Assembly: GCA_910585595.1 (NCBI GenBank)
Contig: CAJUET010000004.1
Coordinates: 77,514 to 141,513 of the forward strand
Length of the DNA: 64,000 nt
Direction of reading: 5' to 3'
From: an uncultured Christensenella sp.
GTDB taxonomy: Bacteria > Bacillota > Clostridia > Christensenellales > Borkfalkiaceae
A program made the position numbers and the translations under genes. The notes below the pieces were generated by a model. The model was given only the letters and a program-made list of their open reading frames with translations. It did not search any database and was not told the DNA's origin. Of the stretch, positions 41,738-50,870 are shown piece after piece. The stretch's first letter is position 1; the number at the start of each line of letters is the position of its first letter.

Positions 41738-42072
41738 AAGCATATGTCGTTGGAACAAAAGACGAATTTGAGAGAACGGTTGTTTTCGCCGAAACAGCAG
41801 GCAAAGCGAGAAATTTAGCAAGATATACCGATGCTTGCGAGGACGCAGATTTTTGCGATATTGAAGTACATAGGTCGCCAAAATTAGACAAGTACTACAA
41901 AAAAGGAAAGGTCGAAATGGAGTGGGACAATTCCGAAGATAGGATTGCGCTTGTTAAAGAAGCTAATTTCAGATGCGAATTTGCAGAGTTGGATTTGTGC
42001 GAGGGATGTGCCGCGAGAGAGTTTTGTGGCACTTATGAAGAGTACATGATTGAGAGTACAGAGGAGGTGTGA
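41734..42072 (+). CDS. Small phage protein of unknown function, C-terminal cysteine cluster
   Basis: 112 residues. The C-terminal part has C-E-F-A-E-L-D-L-C-E-G-C and a later C, a possible zinc site. Overlaps the previous gene by 4 bases. Confidence 0.6.
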   Translation: MKAYVVGTKDEFERTVVFAETAGKARNLARYTDACEDADFCDIEVHRSPKLDKYYKKGKVEMEWDNSEDRIALVKEANFRCEFAELDLCEGCAAREFCGTYEEYMIESTEEV

Positions 42073-42073
42073 T

Positions 42074-42658
42074 GTGAGAACAATTATACAAAGCATACAT
42101 CCCGAACATGTTTGGAACATGCGTCACGCAGGAAGGAACTTACCTTTGAAAAGAATAGAGGTGCGAAAAACCGCTCCGAAAGAAACGCCGTTTAAGGTAT
42201 TAATCTACGAAACGAAACAAAAAGAAAAGCGTTTCAAATCGTTCACGGTTGACGGCGTCGAAACAAGCGTTGTGGTGCGGCGTGGTGGTTGCGGAAAAAT
42301 CGTCGGAGAATATATCTGTCGCAGGGTAGAAACCGTAAGAGCTGACAACGCGATAGCGGTCTATTATAACAACAAACCCGAAACACGTCTGACCGACGAA
42401 CAGTTGAGACTGTACGGCGGCGGAAAGGCGCTGAAATTCCTTTATATGGAGGACGTTATTTTCTACGATAAGCCGAAAGAGTTGGGAGAGTTTAGGCGCG
42501 AATGTAAGCAGTACGGGGCAGAAAATCCGCTTTGCGACGATTGCAGATATTACGATTGTTGCAATGGTGTAGATTATGACGAGAGCGATTGCGTAGTTGA
42601 CGGGTTAATACCTATTACTCGCCCGCCGCAGAGTTGGTGCTATGTGGAGAGCGTATGA
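42074..42658 (+). CDS. ASCH-domain-like phage protein
   Basis: About 194 residues. The N-terminal segment (S-I-H-P-E-H-V-W-N-M, R-K-T-A-P-K-E-T-P-F-K-V-L-I-Y, then G-K-I-V-G-E-Y-I-C) follows the ASCH pattern of RNA-binding PUA-like proteins. A cysteine motif (C-D-D-C-R-Y-Y-D-C-C) sits near the C-terminus. GTG at 42074 is chosen because GAGGAGG lies 6 bases upstream. Confidence 0.65.
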   Translation: MRTIIQSIHPEHVWNMRHAGRNLPLKRIEVRKTAPKETPFKVLIYETKQKEKRFKSFTVDGVETSVVVRRGGCGKIVGEYICRRVETVRADNAIAVYYNNKPETRLTDEQLRLYGGGKALKFLYMEDVIFYDKPKELGEFRRECKQYGAENPLCDDCRYYDCCNGVDYDESDCVVDGLIPITRPPQSWCYVESV

Positions 42659-43668
42659 ACGAAATAATACAAGGAGACGCGTTGGAAATGTTGCAGACGC
42701 TTCCGTCCGAAAGCGTTGATTGTTGCGTAACCTCGCCGCCTTATTATCAGTTACGAGACTATGGATGCGAGGGACAAATCGGGCTTGAAAAATCGGTCGA
42801 AGAATACATAGACAAGCTCGTCGCGGTGTTCCGCGAGGTGCGGCGGGTGTTGAAAAGGGACGGCACGCTGTGGGTCAATATTGCGGATAGCTATGCGGGA
42901 AGTGGAAAAGCAAAAGGGCAGACGACGCCGTTTGCAAAAGTGCAAGCGGGCAACAAGGGGATTACGCAAGGAAATCTGAACGTCACGCCGAAATGCGGTT
43001 GCAAGCAGAAAGATTTGCTCGGTGTTCCGTGGTTACTCGCTCTTGCGCTCCGTAACGACGGGTGGTATCTGCGGCAGGACATTATTTGGCAAAAGCCGAA
43101 TCCCATGCCTGAAAGCGTAAAGGATCGTTGCACAAAGTCGCATGAGTATATTTTCCTTTTGTCGAAGTCTCGGAAATATTACTTTGATACCGAAGCCATC
43201 TCCGAGCCTGCGGCGGAAAGCACGTTATCGAGAATTGCACAGAACGTTTCTGCACAGCACGGCTCGGAGCGCATTCCGGGAAAAACAAATGGACCGATGA
43301 AGGCAGTCAAACCTCGATACGGCGGGAAAAAATATACGGAAGATCCCGAAGTGTTCAACCGCACAAAGAGCGGGACTCTTTACGACTATGCCCCAAGAAG
43401 GAACAAACGCGACGTGTGGACGGTGACGACGAAGCCTTTCAAGGGAGCGCACTTTGCCACGTTTCCCAAGGACCTCATAAAGCCGTGCGTGTTGGCGGGA
43501 TCTCCGAGGGGGGGGGTAATACTCGACCCTTTCGCAGGAAGCGGCACGACGGGCGTTGTGGCGGCGGAAAACGGGCGAAAGTATGTTCTCATCGAGCTTT
43601 CCGAAAGCTATATGGAAATATGCAAAAGCAGAATACGGGAAGCTATCAAGGAGTTGCGTGATCCATGA
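42655..43668 (+). CDS. DNA methyltransferase, beta-class (N4-cytosine or N6-adenine)
   Basis: 337 residues. The catalytic T-S-P-P-Y at 26-30 precedes the SAM motif D-P-F-A-G-S-G-T-T at 291-299, the motif order of the beta class. S-P-P-Y favours N4-cytosine but N6-adenine is possible. No restriction endonuclease is adjacent, so it is probably an anti-restriction or regulatory orphan methylase. The ATG overlaps the previous stop. Confidence 0.9.
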   Translation: MNEIIQGDALEMLQTLPSESVDCCVTSPPYYQLRDYGCEGQIGLEKSVEEYIDKLVAVFREVRRVLKRDGTLWVNIADSYAGSGKAKGQTTPFAKVQAGNKGITQGNLNVTPKCGCKQKDLLGVPWLLALALRNDGWYLRQDIIWQKPNPMPESVKDRCTKSHEYIFLLSKSRKYYFDTEAISEPAAESTLSRIAQNVSAQHGSERIPGKTNGPMKAVKPRYGGKKYTEDPEVFNRTKSGTLYDYAPRRNKRDVWTVTTKPFKGAHFATFPKDLIKPCVLAGSPRGGVILDPFAGSGTTGVVAAENGRKYVLIELSESYMEICKSRIREAIKELRDP

Positions 43669-43838
43669 AAATATTAAAAACTCCGACTTTGCCGCCACAG
43701 ACATGCAAAAAGTGCGGGTGCGTGTTTGAAGTTAAAAAAGAAGATTTTTATCAGAGCCAATTTCCCGTAGGAGAAACGGTTTGCAAATGTCCGTTCTGTG
43801 AAACCGAGCATGTAATCGTTTTTAAGGAGCAAAGATGA
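43665..43838 (+). CDS. Small double-CxxC zinc-ribbon protein
   Basis: 57 residues with C-K-K-C-G-C and C-K-C-P-F-C, a minimal zinc ribbon. Overlaps the methyltransferase stop by 4 bases and the next start by 4. Confidence 0.7.
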   Translation: MKILKTPTLPPQTCKKCGCVFEVKKEDFYQSQFPVGETVCKCPFCETEHVIVFKEQR

Positions 43839-44008
43839 ACGAACTCTTAAAAGAAAAAGCGGAGCAAGAGAAAGCAAATTTTTGTACGAATTGCTGTCCG
43901 CATCCCGACAGCTTATGCATTCGGGATTTTTGCGAGGAATACAAAAAAAAGTTTCGTTTGGGGAAATATTCTCCGAGAAGGAAGAAAAAAGAACAAATTA
44001 AAAGGTAG
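43835..44008 (+). CDS. Small cysteine-rich basic protein
   Basis: 57 residues. C-T-N-C-C plus later C-I-R-D-F-C makes a likely metal site, followed by a Lys/Arg-rich tail (P-R-R-K-K-K). AAGGAGCAAAG precedes the ATG. Not recognised. Confidence 0.65.
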   Translation: MNELLKEKAEQEKANFCTNCCPHPDSLCIRDFCEEYKKKFRLGKYSPRRKKKEQIKR

Positions 44009-44213
44009 CGTCTTTGCCGAGATGCTACCTTAAACCATAATCGACTGCCGCGCCGACAATCAATTCTATATACATTATATATAGAAATGCTGAAAAAGTC
44101 AATCGATTTGTGCCTGAGAAGAGGCTTTTACCGTCCTCGTAATCAGTCTTATCTGAGCGACGAAAAAAATGAAGTCGTAGCAGCCGAAGGAGAAAAAATC
44201 AAAGGAGCTAACC
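44009..44213. other. Non-coding region upstream of rep, candidate origin
   Basis: Contains an imperfect hairpin (AGGTAGC/GCTACCT, 44003-44032) and a perfect 9-bp palindrome TTCTATATA-CATTA-TATATAGAA at 44064-44086. It is the longest gene-free stretch in the early region and abuts the HUH Rep-like gene. A nick site is not identifiable by eye. Confidence 0.45.
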
Positions 44214-45065
44214 ATGAGAAAAAACAAAGGCTACGTTTGCGACAACTACGATGATCTTTTTGAAAATTTACAAGAGGAGGGATGCATAGTCGATAATCGC
44301 AGCGTGTTCGGATATCGGATGAAAACCATTACTTCGGGAGAGTATCGGGAATGCGAGATATATCCGATTTTCAAAAATAAAAGTATTGTTCAAAGGGGGA
44401 TGAAAAAAAAGGAAACGCGGAGAGTTCAAAGATTGTTGAACAGAAAAAATGCACGAAAGGCGCTTGTTCGGCTTCTGAATACCAACTTTCATGAAAATGA
44501 TATTTGGGCAACCTTCACCTACGACGATGAGCATTTGCCGAAAGATAAAGAGGCGGCACATCGTTATTTCAGAAACTTCTTACGTAGGCTTGCCTATTGG
44601 ATGGAGAAGAACGGATACGGGGAATTGAAGTATGTGTTCGTCACTGAATATGTGGACGACGGAAAAAAAGTAAGAATTCATCATCATCTTGTCAGTAATT
44701 TCCCTGATCGCGATATTTGTGAGTTAAAATGGAAGGGTGGAGCTCGAACGCAGACGCGCAGACTGCAGCCTGATGAATCGGGATTTGAAGGTTTAGCTCG
44801 GTACATAACAAAGTCACGCGATTTCAAAATCAAAAATGAGAAGATGTGGTCTGCGAGTCAGAATCTGATTCGACCGAAGGTGACGGTATCCGATAAAGCG
44901 GTATCGCGGCGGCGGATGGAAAAAATGTGTTTGAGTTATGCGGAAGCGGAAGAGTTTCTTCGTTTGAAAAATGAGGAGTATTCTCTTACGGGTGAAATCG
45001 AAATTAAATTTTCGGACTATGTACCTGGGGCATATATCTATGCGAAGATGCGGCTTCGATCGTGA
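44214..45065 (+). CDS. HUH-type rolling-circle Rep-like endonuclease
   Basis: 283 residues. Motif 1 A-T-F-T-Y-D-D-E-H-L-P (99-109), motif 2 R-I-H-H-H-L-V (154-160) with the metal-binding histidines, and motif 3 A-R-Y-I-T-K (195-200) with Tyr197 and Lys200 follow the order of single-tyrosine HUH Reps, as in microvirus VP4-type initiators. It would nick an origin and start rolling-circle synthesis. No helicase domain is attached. It is the only replication-type protein seen in the prophage. Confidence 0.8.
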   Translation: MRKNKGYVCDNYDDLFENLQEEGCIVDNRSVFGYRMKTITSGEYRECEIYPIFKNKSIVQRGMKKKETRRVQRLLNRKNARKALVRLLNTNFHENDIWATFTYDDEHLPKDKEAAHRYFRNFLRRLAYWMEKNGYGELKYVFVTEYVDDGKKVRIHHHLVSNFPDRDICELKWKGGARTQTRRLQPDESGFEGLARYITKSRDFKIKNEKMWSASQNLIRPKVTVSDKAVSRRRMEKMCLSYAEAEEFLRLKNEEYSLTGEIEIKFSDYVPGAYIYAKMRLRS

Positions 45066-45111
45066 ATGAAATTGATTTTGCATTTGAATGCGGAAACTAA
45101 GAGGAATGTTT

Positions 45112-45480
45112 ATGGAACAGATTGATTTGAGACGGAAATTACGCGGATACCTCAAAGGTTTTCGTGATTGTCAAACCCAAGCAAAAGAAATCGAGAAGAT
45201 GCTTGCGAGCGGCGGCGTTCCCGATATTGTGCGCGATCCATTGCTGAAAGCAAAGGAAGATTTTGAATTGCAATGTAAAAACGTTCAGCTGATCATAGGC
45301 TATACGAAGTCAGGACTTGAACGCAGGATATTCAATGATCTTTACATATTCGGCAAGCCTATGAGAAGGATTGCGAAAGAAACAGGGTATAGCTACGGGC
45401 ATTGCGCAAATACCGAAATGAAAGCCGTAATTCGGTTGTGCGGGCAAGAAAATGTACTGATTTTGCTGCCGAAGCGATGA
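45112..45480 (+). CDS. Sigma-like/ArpU-type late regulator
   Basis: 122 residues. Helical N-terminus, then a sigma region 4-like end (F-G-K-P-M-R-R-I-A-K-E-T-G-Y-S-Y-G-H-C). Proteins of this shape (ArpU, DUF1492) sit just before terminase genes in Firmicutes phages and control late transcription. The ATG at 45112 is 8 bases after AGAGG. Confidence 0.7.
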   Translation: MEQIDLRRKLRGYLKGFRDCQTQAKEIEKMLASGGVPDIVRDPLLKAKEDFELQCKNVQLIIGYTKSGLERRIFNDLYIFGKPMRRIAKETGYSYGHCANTEMKAVIRLCGQENVLILLPKR

Positions 45481-46019
45481 AAGATGTGAAAGAAAGTGAA
45501 AAAATATTAAAAAGATGTGAAAAAATATTAAAAAAAACCGTGTATAATCATACGCAAAGAGAAAGAAATCGAGCAAATTCTTTAATCCCCCCCTATGGGG
45601 CAAAAAAGCGCAGGTGTGCGCGCAAGCGCGTGATGAACCCTCTCTTCAAACATTTCCGCTTTTTAAGGAATTTGCTCATAGGTGAAATTTTGTCGGAAAA
45701 GAAAGAGAGCTATCACGGAAAATTCGATAATTTTTACCAGGGAGAACGATGGCGGCGGCTTCGTGCCGAGAAATTTGCCGCAGCATGCGGTCTTTGCGAA
45801 AAATGCAAGGCAAACGGTATGATTCGGGCAGGGAAAGAAGTGCATCACATTATTCCGATCGAGAAAAATTGGGACTTGCGATATGCGTTCGACAATCTCA
45901 TTCTTCTTTGTCCGAAATGTCACAATGAAGAGCATGATCGAATCAGCTCTTTGCAGAAATTCAACAGGATTTGGGAGGAACTCAATGGCAGGTCGTCGTC
46001 CGACAACGGATCCGAATAA
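45477..46019 (+). CDS. HNH endonuclease
   Basis: The C-terminal 110 residues are a typical phage HNH nuclease: Y-Q-G-E-R-W-R-R-L-R, C-G-L-C-E-K-C, E-V-H-H-I-I-P and N-L-I-L-L-C-P-K-C-H-N. It probably assists terminase cleavage, being adjacent to the small subunit. The start is uncertain: ATG 45477 couples to the previous stop, but the first 50 residues are low-complexity basic; ATG 45633 would give 128 residues. Neither has a good ribosome site. Confidence 0.8.
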   Translation: MKDVKESEKILKRCEKILKKTVYNHTQRERNRANSLIPPYGAKKRRCARKRVMNPLFKHFRFLRNLLIGEILSEKKESYHGKFDNFYQGERWRRLRAEKFAAACGLCEKCKANGMIRAGKEVHHIIPIEKNWDLRYAFDNLILLCPKCHNEEHDRISSLQKFNRIWEELNGRSSSDNGSE

Positions 46020-46497
46020 AAAATTGAACCGAAGCAACGACGAATTGGAGTCGCGGGAAGAAGAAACCCCGATTTATTTAAGTCAGAATTTCAAAGCCCC
46101 GAAGTCGCTCAACGCTGAAGAAAAGAAGATTTGGAAATGGCTTGTAAAAGTTTTCCGCGAAACGGTAAATTGCCGCGTATCGGATGCGGACATTCACTTG
46201 ATGGAGCTTTATTGCCGGGCGAAGGTGGCCACAGACGAGGCGGATGCAGAGCTGAAGAAGGATAGACGTCCCTTTATTCTCGTTTCGCTCGGAAAAGACA
46301 AAGACGGCAATATCAAGACAACCGCAAAGCCGAACCCGAACTTCAAGAAGCGGAAGGAGAATGCGGAACTTTGCGTCAAGCTCTTCGATCAACTCGGTTT
46401 GTCTCCGATAGCCCGCGCACGAATGGGGCTTGGAGCGGCGAACGCGAAAAAGAACGACGACTTTTTCAAAAAACTAATGGAGCGCAACGATGATTAA
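45985..46497 (+). CDS. Terminase small subunit, P27 family
   Basis: 170 residues. The start M-A-G-R-R-P-T, the central W-K-W-L-V-K-V-F and the C-terminal L-G-L-S-P-I-A-R-A-R-M-G are diagnostic of P27-type small terminases, which recognise the packaging site. GGGAGGAACTCA precedes the ATG. Confidence 0.9.
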   Translation: MAGRRPTTDPNKKLNRSNDELESREEETPIYLSQNFKAPKSLNAEEKKIWKWLVKVFRETVNCRVSDADIHLMELYCRAKVATDEADAELKKDRRPFILVSLGKDKDGNIKTTAKPNPNFKKRKENAELCVKLFDQLGLSPIARARMGLGAANAKKNDDFFKKLMERNDD

Positions 46498-47746
46498 TCT
46501 CGAAAGAAGAAAAACAGCGGACCTGATTCCCTACGAAAACAACGCCCGTATAAACGAAGCTGCGGTCAATGCGGTTGCAAACAGTATTCGTGATTTCGGG
46601 ATGAACAATCCGATTTTGATTGACGAGAAGAACGTCATTATCGCAGGGCACGCGCGGTTGAACGCTTTGAAAAAGCTTGGAATCGAGGAGACGCCCGTTC
46701 TTGTCGTTTCGGGAATTTCCGAGGACAAAGTAAAGGCGTACCGTATTGCCGACAATAGCACGGCACAACTGTCCGAGTGGGATTTGGAAAAGCTGCAAAC
46801 GGAACTTAATGCGATTGACATTGAAATGGCGCAATACGGTTTACAGGAACAGCTCGACGAAATTCAACGTCAAATGGATGAAGCGTTGGCGGCGGAGATT
46901 GAAGAAGATGAAATTCCCGAAGCGGATACCGTAAATTCGCCGATATCGAATCCGGGGGACGTGTGGTTGTTAGGTCGGCACCGTCTATTATGCGGTGACA
47001 GCCGAAACCTGAGCGAAGTGGAAAAACTCATGAGCGGCGTAAAGGCGGATATGTTGCTTACCGATCCGCCGTACAACGTGGCGTATGAAGGGAAAACCAA
47101 AGAGAAGTTAAAAATTGCAAACGACGATTTGAGCGAAGAGGACTTTATGAAACTGTTAGAACTGTCGTTCGGGGCGGCGGATAAGGTCTTGAGGGCGGGA
47201 GCGGCGTTCTATATTTGGCATTCTGACAATGGTGGATTTAACTTTCGTCTTGCATGCAAGAATACGGGATGGAAGATTCGTCAGTGTCTCATATGGGTCA
47301 AAAACTCTTTTATTCTCGGTCGGCAGGATTATCAGTGGCAACACGAGCCGTGTTTATACGGAAACAAAGAGGGCGAAAGGTATTTTGCGGAATCCGATTA
47401 CCGTCAAGATCATGATCCTTGCCTTTACGGTTGGACGAACGGCGCGGCGCATTATTTTACGGATGACCGAAAAAAGAGTACGGTTCTTCACTACAACAAG
47501 CCGAATAAAAACGGGGACCATCCGACCATGAAGCCTGTCGGGTTGCTCGCTCAACAGGTGGCGAATAGTTCACGCGTCGATGAAGCGGTTCTCGACTTAT
47601 TCGGCGGAAGCGGGTCAACGTTGATCGCTTGCGAAAAATTAAACCGCGTCTGTTACATGATGGAACTTGATCCGAAATACTGCGACGTAATCGTAAAGCG
47701 ATGGGAAAATCTGACGGGAAGAAAGGCGGAAAAGGTCGCGGGTTAA
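46490..47746 (+). CDS. ParB-like/N6-adenine methyltransferase fusion
   Basis: 418 residues. Residues 1-90 form a ParB/Srx-like domain (L-I-P-Y-E-N-N-A-R-I-N, I-I-A-G-H-A-R). The methyltransferase has D-P-P-Y at 192-195 and a SAM motif L-F-G-G-S-G-S-T near 375. A 23-residue imperfect duplication is visible: H-E-P-C-L-Y-G (285-291) and H-D-P-C-L-Y-G (308-314). It lies between small and large terminase genes, where such fusions are frequent. Confidence 0.9.
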   Translation: MINLERRKTADLIPYENNARINEAAVNAVANSIRDFGMNNPILIDEKNVIIAGHARLNALKKLGIEETPVLVVSGISEDKVKAYRIADNSTAQLSEWDLEKLQTELNAIDIEMAQYGLQEQLDEIQRQMDEALAAEIEEDEIPEADTVNSPISNPGDVWLLGRHRLLCGDSRNLSEVEKLMSGVKADMLLTDPPYNVAYEGKTKEKLKIANDDLSEEDFMKLLELSFGAADKVLRAGAAFYIWHSDNGGFNFRLACKNTGWKIRQCLIWVKNSFILGRQDYQWQHEPCLYGNKEGERYFAESDYRQDHDPCLYGWTNGAAHYFTDDRKKSTVLHYNKPNKNGDHPTMKPVGLLAQQVANSSRVDEAVLDLFGGSGSTLIACEKLNRVCYMMELDPKYCDVIVKRWENLTGRKAEKVAG

Positions 47747-47750
47747 AGCG

Positions 47751-49517
47751 ATGCTGAATTGGATCACGGATTTTGTAAAACTTGTCGAGCGTTATCCGCA
47801 GGAGTTTAACCGCGACGTGAAAGATAACGTTCGGCAAATCAAAGAGCTGATATCCCGAAAAGACGTTTTTTATAAAGAAGCCGACCCGATAGCTTTTCGT
47901 GATTTCGCGTTAAAGTTCAAGCATTGGGAAGGGATTTGGGCGGGGCGTCCGATTGAGCTGAATATCGAACAACGGTATATCGCGGCGTGCATTCTCGGAA
48001 TTAAGATTTGGAACAGAGAAGAAAGGCGGTTCGTCCGTTGGTTCAACGAGATGGATTTGTTCGTCGCCCGTAAGTGGGGGAAGGATACATTCATCGTTCC
48101 GCTTATCTGTTATTTCGTGGGCATCGATAAAGAGCCGTCCGCATGGTGTCAGATTCTTGCGGAGAACGAGAGACAGGCGAAACGGACGTTCGATATCGTC
48201 AAAGAGAATATCAAAGAACCGCCGCTATCGTATTGGTTCAGCGGAACGGGAAAAACGTCCGACACGATAACTTGTCCGGCATTGAAGGGAAAGATCGAAT
48301 ATCTTTCGGGCAGAACGAAGGGTAAGGACGGAAGCAACCCGTCCGTAGCCGTTGTAAACGAAGCGCACGAGATAACAACCAAGAGTCAATACGACGCCGT
48401 TAAAACGGGCATGGGCGGGCGATCGCAACCGATGATGATTGTCATCTCATCTATGGGAACAACGCCCGACAGTTTGATTGAGTCTCTTCTCGAAAGAAAC
48501 CGAAAATTTCTGCACAAGAAAAAACTCGGAAGAAACGATCGCATTTTTGCGCTCATGTTCGGAATCGATGACGAGGATGATTTCAGAGACGAGTCGTGTT
48601 GGATCAAAGCAAATCCCGCGATGCGCGAAGGTCGTCCGACGATAGAGTTTTTGCGGACGCAATTTGAATCCATGAAGGACGATCCGACGCTGAGAAAATC
48701 GTTTATCGCAAAGCATCTCAACCGGCAGATCGGAGCGAGTATTGAGTATTTCGATATTATCTCAATCAGAAACGCAATGCGGAAAGTGTTGCCGGACGAA
48801 TACACGGATACTTACGCCTGCGGAGGGGTAGACCTTGCGGAAACGACAGACCTATGTAATGCGACGGCGGAAATTCTGACAGGTGAAAAGCTCATTTATT
48901 TGCAGGTGTATTTTATCGCCGAAGAGAGGCTTGCACAGAACAGCGAGAAGGACAAGCAGGATTATTTTTCGATGACGAATCTCGATACGGGCGACCGCGT
49001 CACAAGCGAACTTGTAATCGTAACGCCTGGAAGCTACGTTCGCAAAGAATACGTTACTGCGTGGTTTTGTTTACTGCGGGACGAGTACAAAATAAACTTC
49101 CTGAAAATCGGCTACGACAGAGCTCTATCAAAAGAGTGGCTGACGGATATGGAAGAGCACGGCTTTTCGCATGAGAAGGTCGAGCGGGATAAGGAAACGG
49201 GCTTGATTAAGCGTGACGGCGGAATTATGACGGAAGTCGCGCAGGGCGGGTGGACGCTCTCCGAGCCTATTAAAATCATCAAGAGCTTGTTTGACGCAGG
49301 GAAAATCGTTGCCGACATTCGGAATAAACTCTTTGCCTACTGTTTCTATTCCATGAAGGTCAGGCAGGACGCAAACAACAATCTTTCGCCGCATAAGGCG
49401 AAATCGACGGGGCATATCGACGGCGCTATCGGGGTATTGAACTCTTTTGTCGCTTACCAACGCGCGAAGGAGTTTCCGAGCTATCAAACGCATTTATCGC
49501 AATATTTTACTATCTGA
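47751..49517 (+). CDS. terL: Terminase large subunit
   Basis: 588 residues, Terminase_1/HK97-type packaging ATPase-nuclease. The ATPase loop is A-R-K-W-G-K-D-T (106-113), where R-K-x-G-K-S/T is usual. The Walker B region reads V-A-V-V-N-E-A-H-E (199-207) with Asn instead of Asp before Glu. The nuclease domain begins with G-G-V-D-L-A-E-T-T-D. Length and position are normal. Confidence 0.93.
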   Translation: MLNWITDFVKLVERYPQEFNRDVKDNVRQIKELISRKDVFYKEADPIAFRDFALKFKHWEGIWAGRPIELNIEQRYIAACILGIKIWNREERRFVRWFNEMDLFVARKWGKDTFIVPLICYFVGIDKEPSAWCQILAENERQAKRTFDIVKENIKEPPLSYWFSGTGKTSDTITCPALKGKIEYLSGRTKGKDGSNPSVAVVNEAHEITTKSQYDAVKTGMGGRSQPMMIVISSMGTTPDSLIESLLERNRKFLHKKKLGRNDRIFALMFGIDDEDDFRDESCWIKANPAMREGRPTIEFLRTQFESMKDDPTLRKSFIAKHLNRQIGASIEYFDIISIRNAMRKVLPDEYTDTYACGGVDLAETTDLCNATAEILTGEKLIYLQVYFIAEERLAQNSEKDKQDYFSMTNLDTGDRVTSELVIVTPGSYVRKEYVTAWFCLLRDEYKINFLKIGYDRALSKEWLTDMEEHGFSHEKVERDKETGLIKRDGGIMTEVAQGGWTLSEPIKIIKSLFDAGKIVADIRNKLFAYCFYSMKVRQDANNNLSPHKAKSTGHIDGAIGVLNSFVAYQRAKEFPSYQTHLSQYFTI

Positions 49518-49532
49518 AAGGCGGAATCGTTC

Positions 49533-50870
49533 GTGGGGAAAGTCAGGGAAATCATCAAAAAAGCGTTCGGCATAAGGAGCGAAAAGGAGGATTTTAAGCA
49601 GGAAATCCGTTCTATCGTCATGGAACTGTACGGCGGGAATACGATGCTGTTTGCCCGTCATTATGCGAGCAATATTTATTCGATTCCCGAAGTGCGGACG
49701 GCGATAGAAATGTTCTCCGATATCTTTGCAACGATCCCGCGCTATTTGGAACGGGTCAATAAAGACGGGCATATCGAGTATTACGAAAACGCGTTAAGCC
49801 ACATCATCAACATGAAGCCGAACAAGTTGCAGAATGCAACGCAATTTTGGAAAAATTTGATCACGTCGCTGATGCTGTATTCAAACGTGTTCGTCGAGCC
49901 GACCTTTAACCGCAAAACGGGCGAGCTGACGCAGCTCTACGTTTTGCCGAACGATCACTATGAATTCACGCTGCACGAAAATAGGGCGACGGTGCATTTT
50001 TCGGGAATCGGAAAGACCTACGATCTTGACGATTTGATTTATCTGAATCGTTTCTCATCACTCACAGGCGGTGAGAAAAACGATCTCGGTTTGTACGAAA
50101 CCGTTATTCAAGCTCTCGCCAATCAAGCGATAACCGTTGCCGACCCCAAGAAGGTGCGAGCAATATTGCAGGCGGGGGTCGGGACGCAGGGAAATTTGAA
50201 GGACCGTGACAAGCAGGGCGCAATGAACGATCTGAAGGGTAACTTCGACAAGGCTGTAAACGGTATTGCCTATTTCGATCCGCAATGGAAGGTGACGCCC
50301 ATCAGTTGGACGGAGAACGACGTCAATCGGGAGCTTATGAAGTTCGTCGTGAATATCGTGGATAACTATTTCGGCATGACGGAAGAGATTATCAACGGTA
50401 AGGCGACAGAGCTCGAATATCAACTCTTCGTCAAAAATAAAATGGAGCCGATTGCGCGGCAAGTCGAACAGGAATTTACATATAAGATTTTTTCCAAGCG
50501 GGAAATCGAGTTTGGCAATCGATTGGAGTTGGATACGTTCTACCTTTCGGTTTCGACGCTTGCGGCCAAGACACAGTTCTTCTCGGTGGCGGGGCGCGGC
50601 GGAATCATGAACGCCGACGAAATGCGGGAAATGATCGGGCAGCCGCCACTCCCGAACGGACTGGGGCAAGTGTACAGAGCATCTGCGGACACGGTCAATA
50701 TCGAAATCGTGGACGAGTATCAGAAGGCGAAAAACGGCAATGGGGGCGGCGGACAAGCGGAGAAACCGAAGTCCGCCGAAGCAGAACCGAAAGGAGGTAA
50801 AAATGAAAAAGAACCAACAGACGATTCAGCGCAGCTACCGCCCGACGAAGATCGAAAAGATAATTCGTGA
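49533..50870 (+). CDS. Portal protein, HK97 family
   Basis: 445 residues. P-N-K-L-Q-N-A-T-Q-F-W and the Y-V-L-P-N-D-H-Y region are typical of phage portals, followed by a Gly/Glu/Lys-rich tail that overlaps the protease gene by 68 bases. The start is GTG at 49533 after AAAGGCGG. It forms the DNA entry ring. Confidence 0.92.
   Translation: MGKVREIIKKAFGIRSEKEDFKQEIRSIVMELYGGNTMLFARHYASNIYSIPEVRTAIEMFSDIFATIPRYLERVNKDGHIEYYENALSHIINMKPNKLQNATQFWKNLITSLMLYSNVFVEPTFNRKTGELTQLYVLPNDHYEFTLHENRATVHFSGIGKTYDLDDLIYLNRFSSLTGGEKNDLGLYETVIQALANQAITVADPKKVRAILQAGVGTQGNLKDRDKQGAMNDLKGNFDKAVNGIAYFDPQWKVTPISWTENDVNRELMKFVVNIVDNYFGMTEEIINGKATELEYQLFVKNKMEPIARQVEQEFTYKIFSKREIEFGNRLELDTFYLSVSTLAAKTQFFSVAGRGGIMNADEMREMIGQPPLPNGLGQVYRASADTVNIEIVDEYQKAKNGNGGGGQAEKPKSAEAEPKGGKNEKEPTDDSAQLPPDEDRKDNS

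Noticed and set aside
42655..47746. A restriction-modification system around the two methyltransferases
   Set aside because: No restriction endonuclease is next to either; the nearby HNH protein is the small terminase-associated type.
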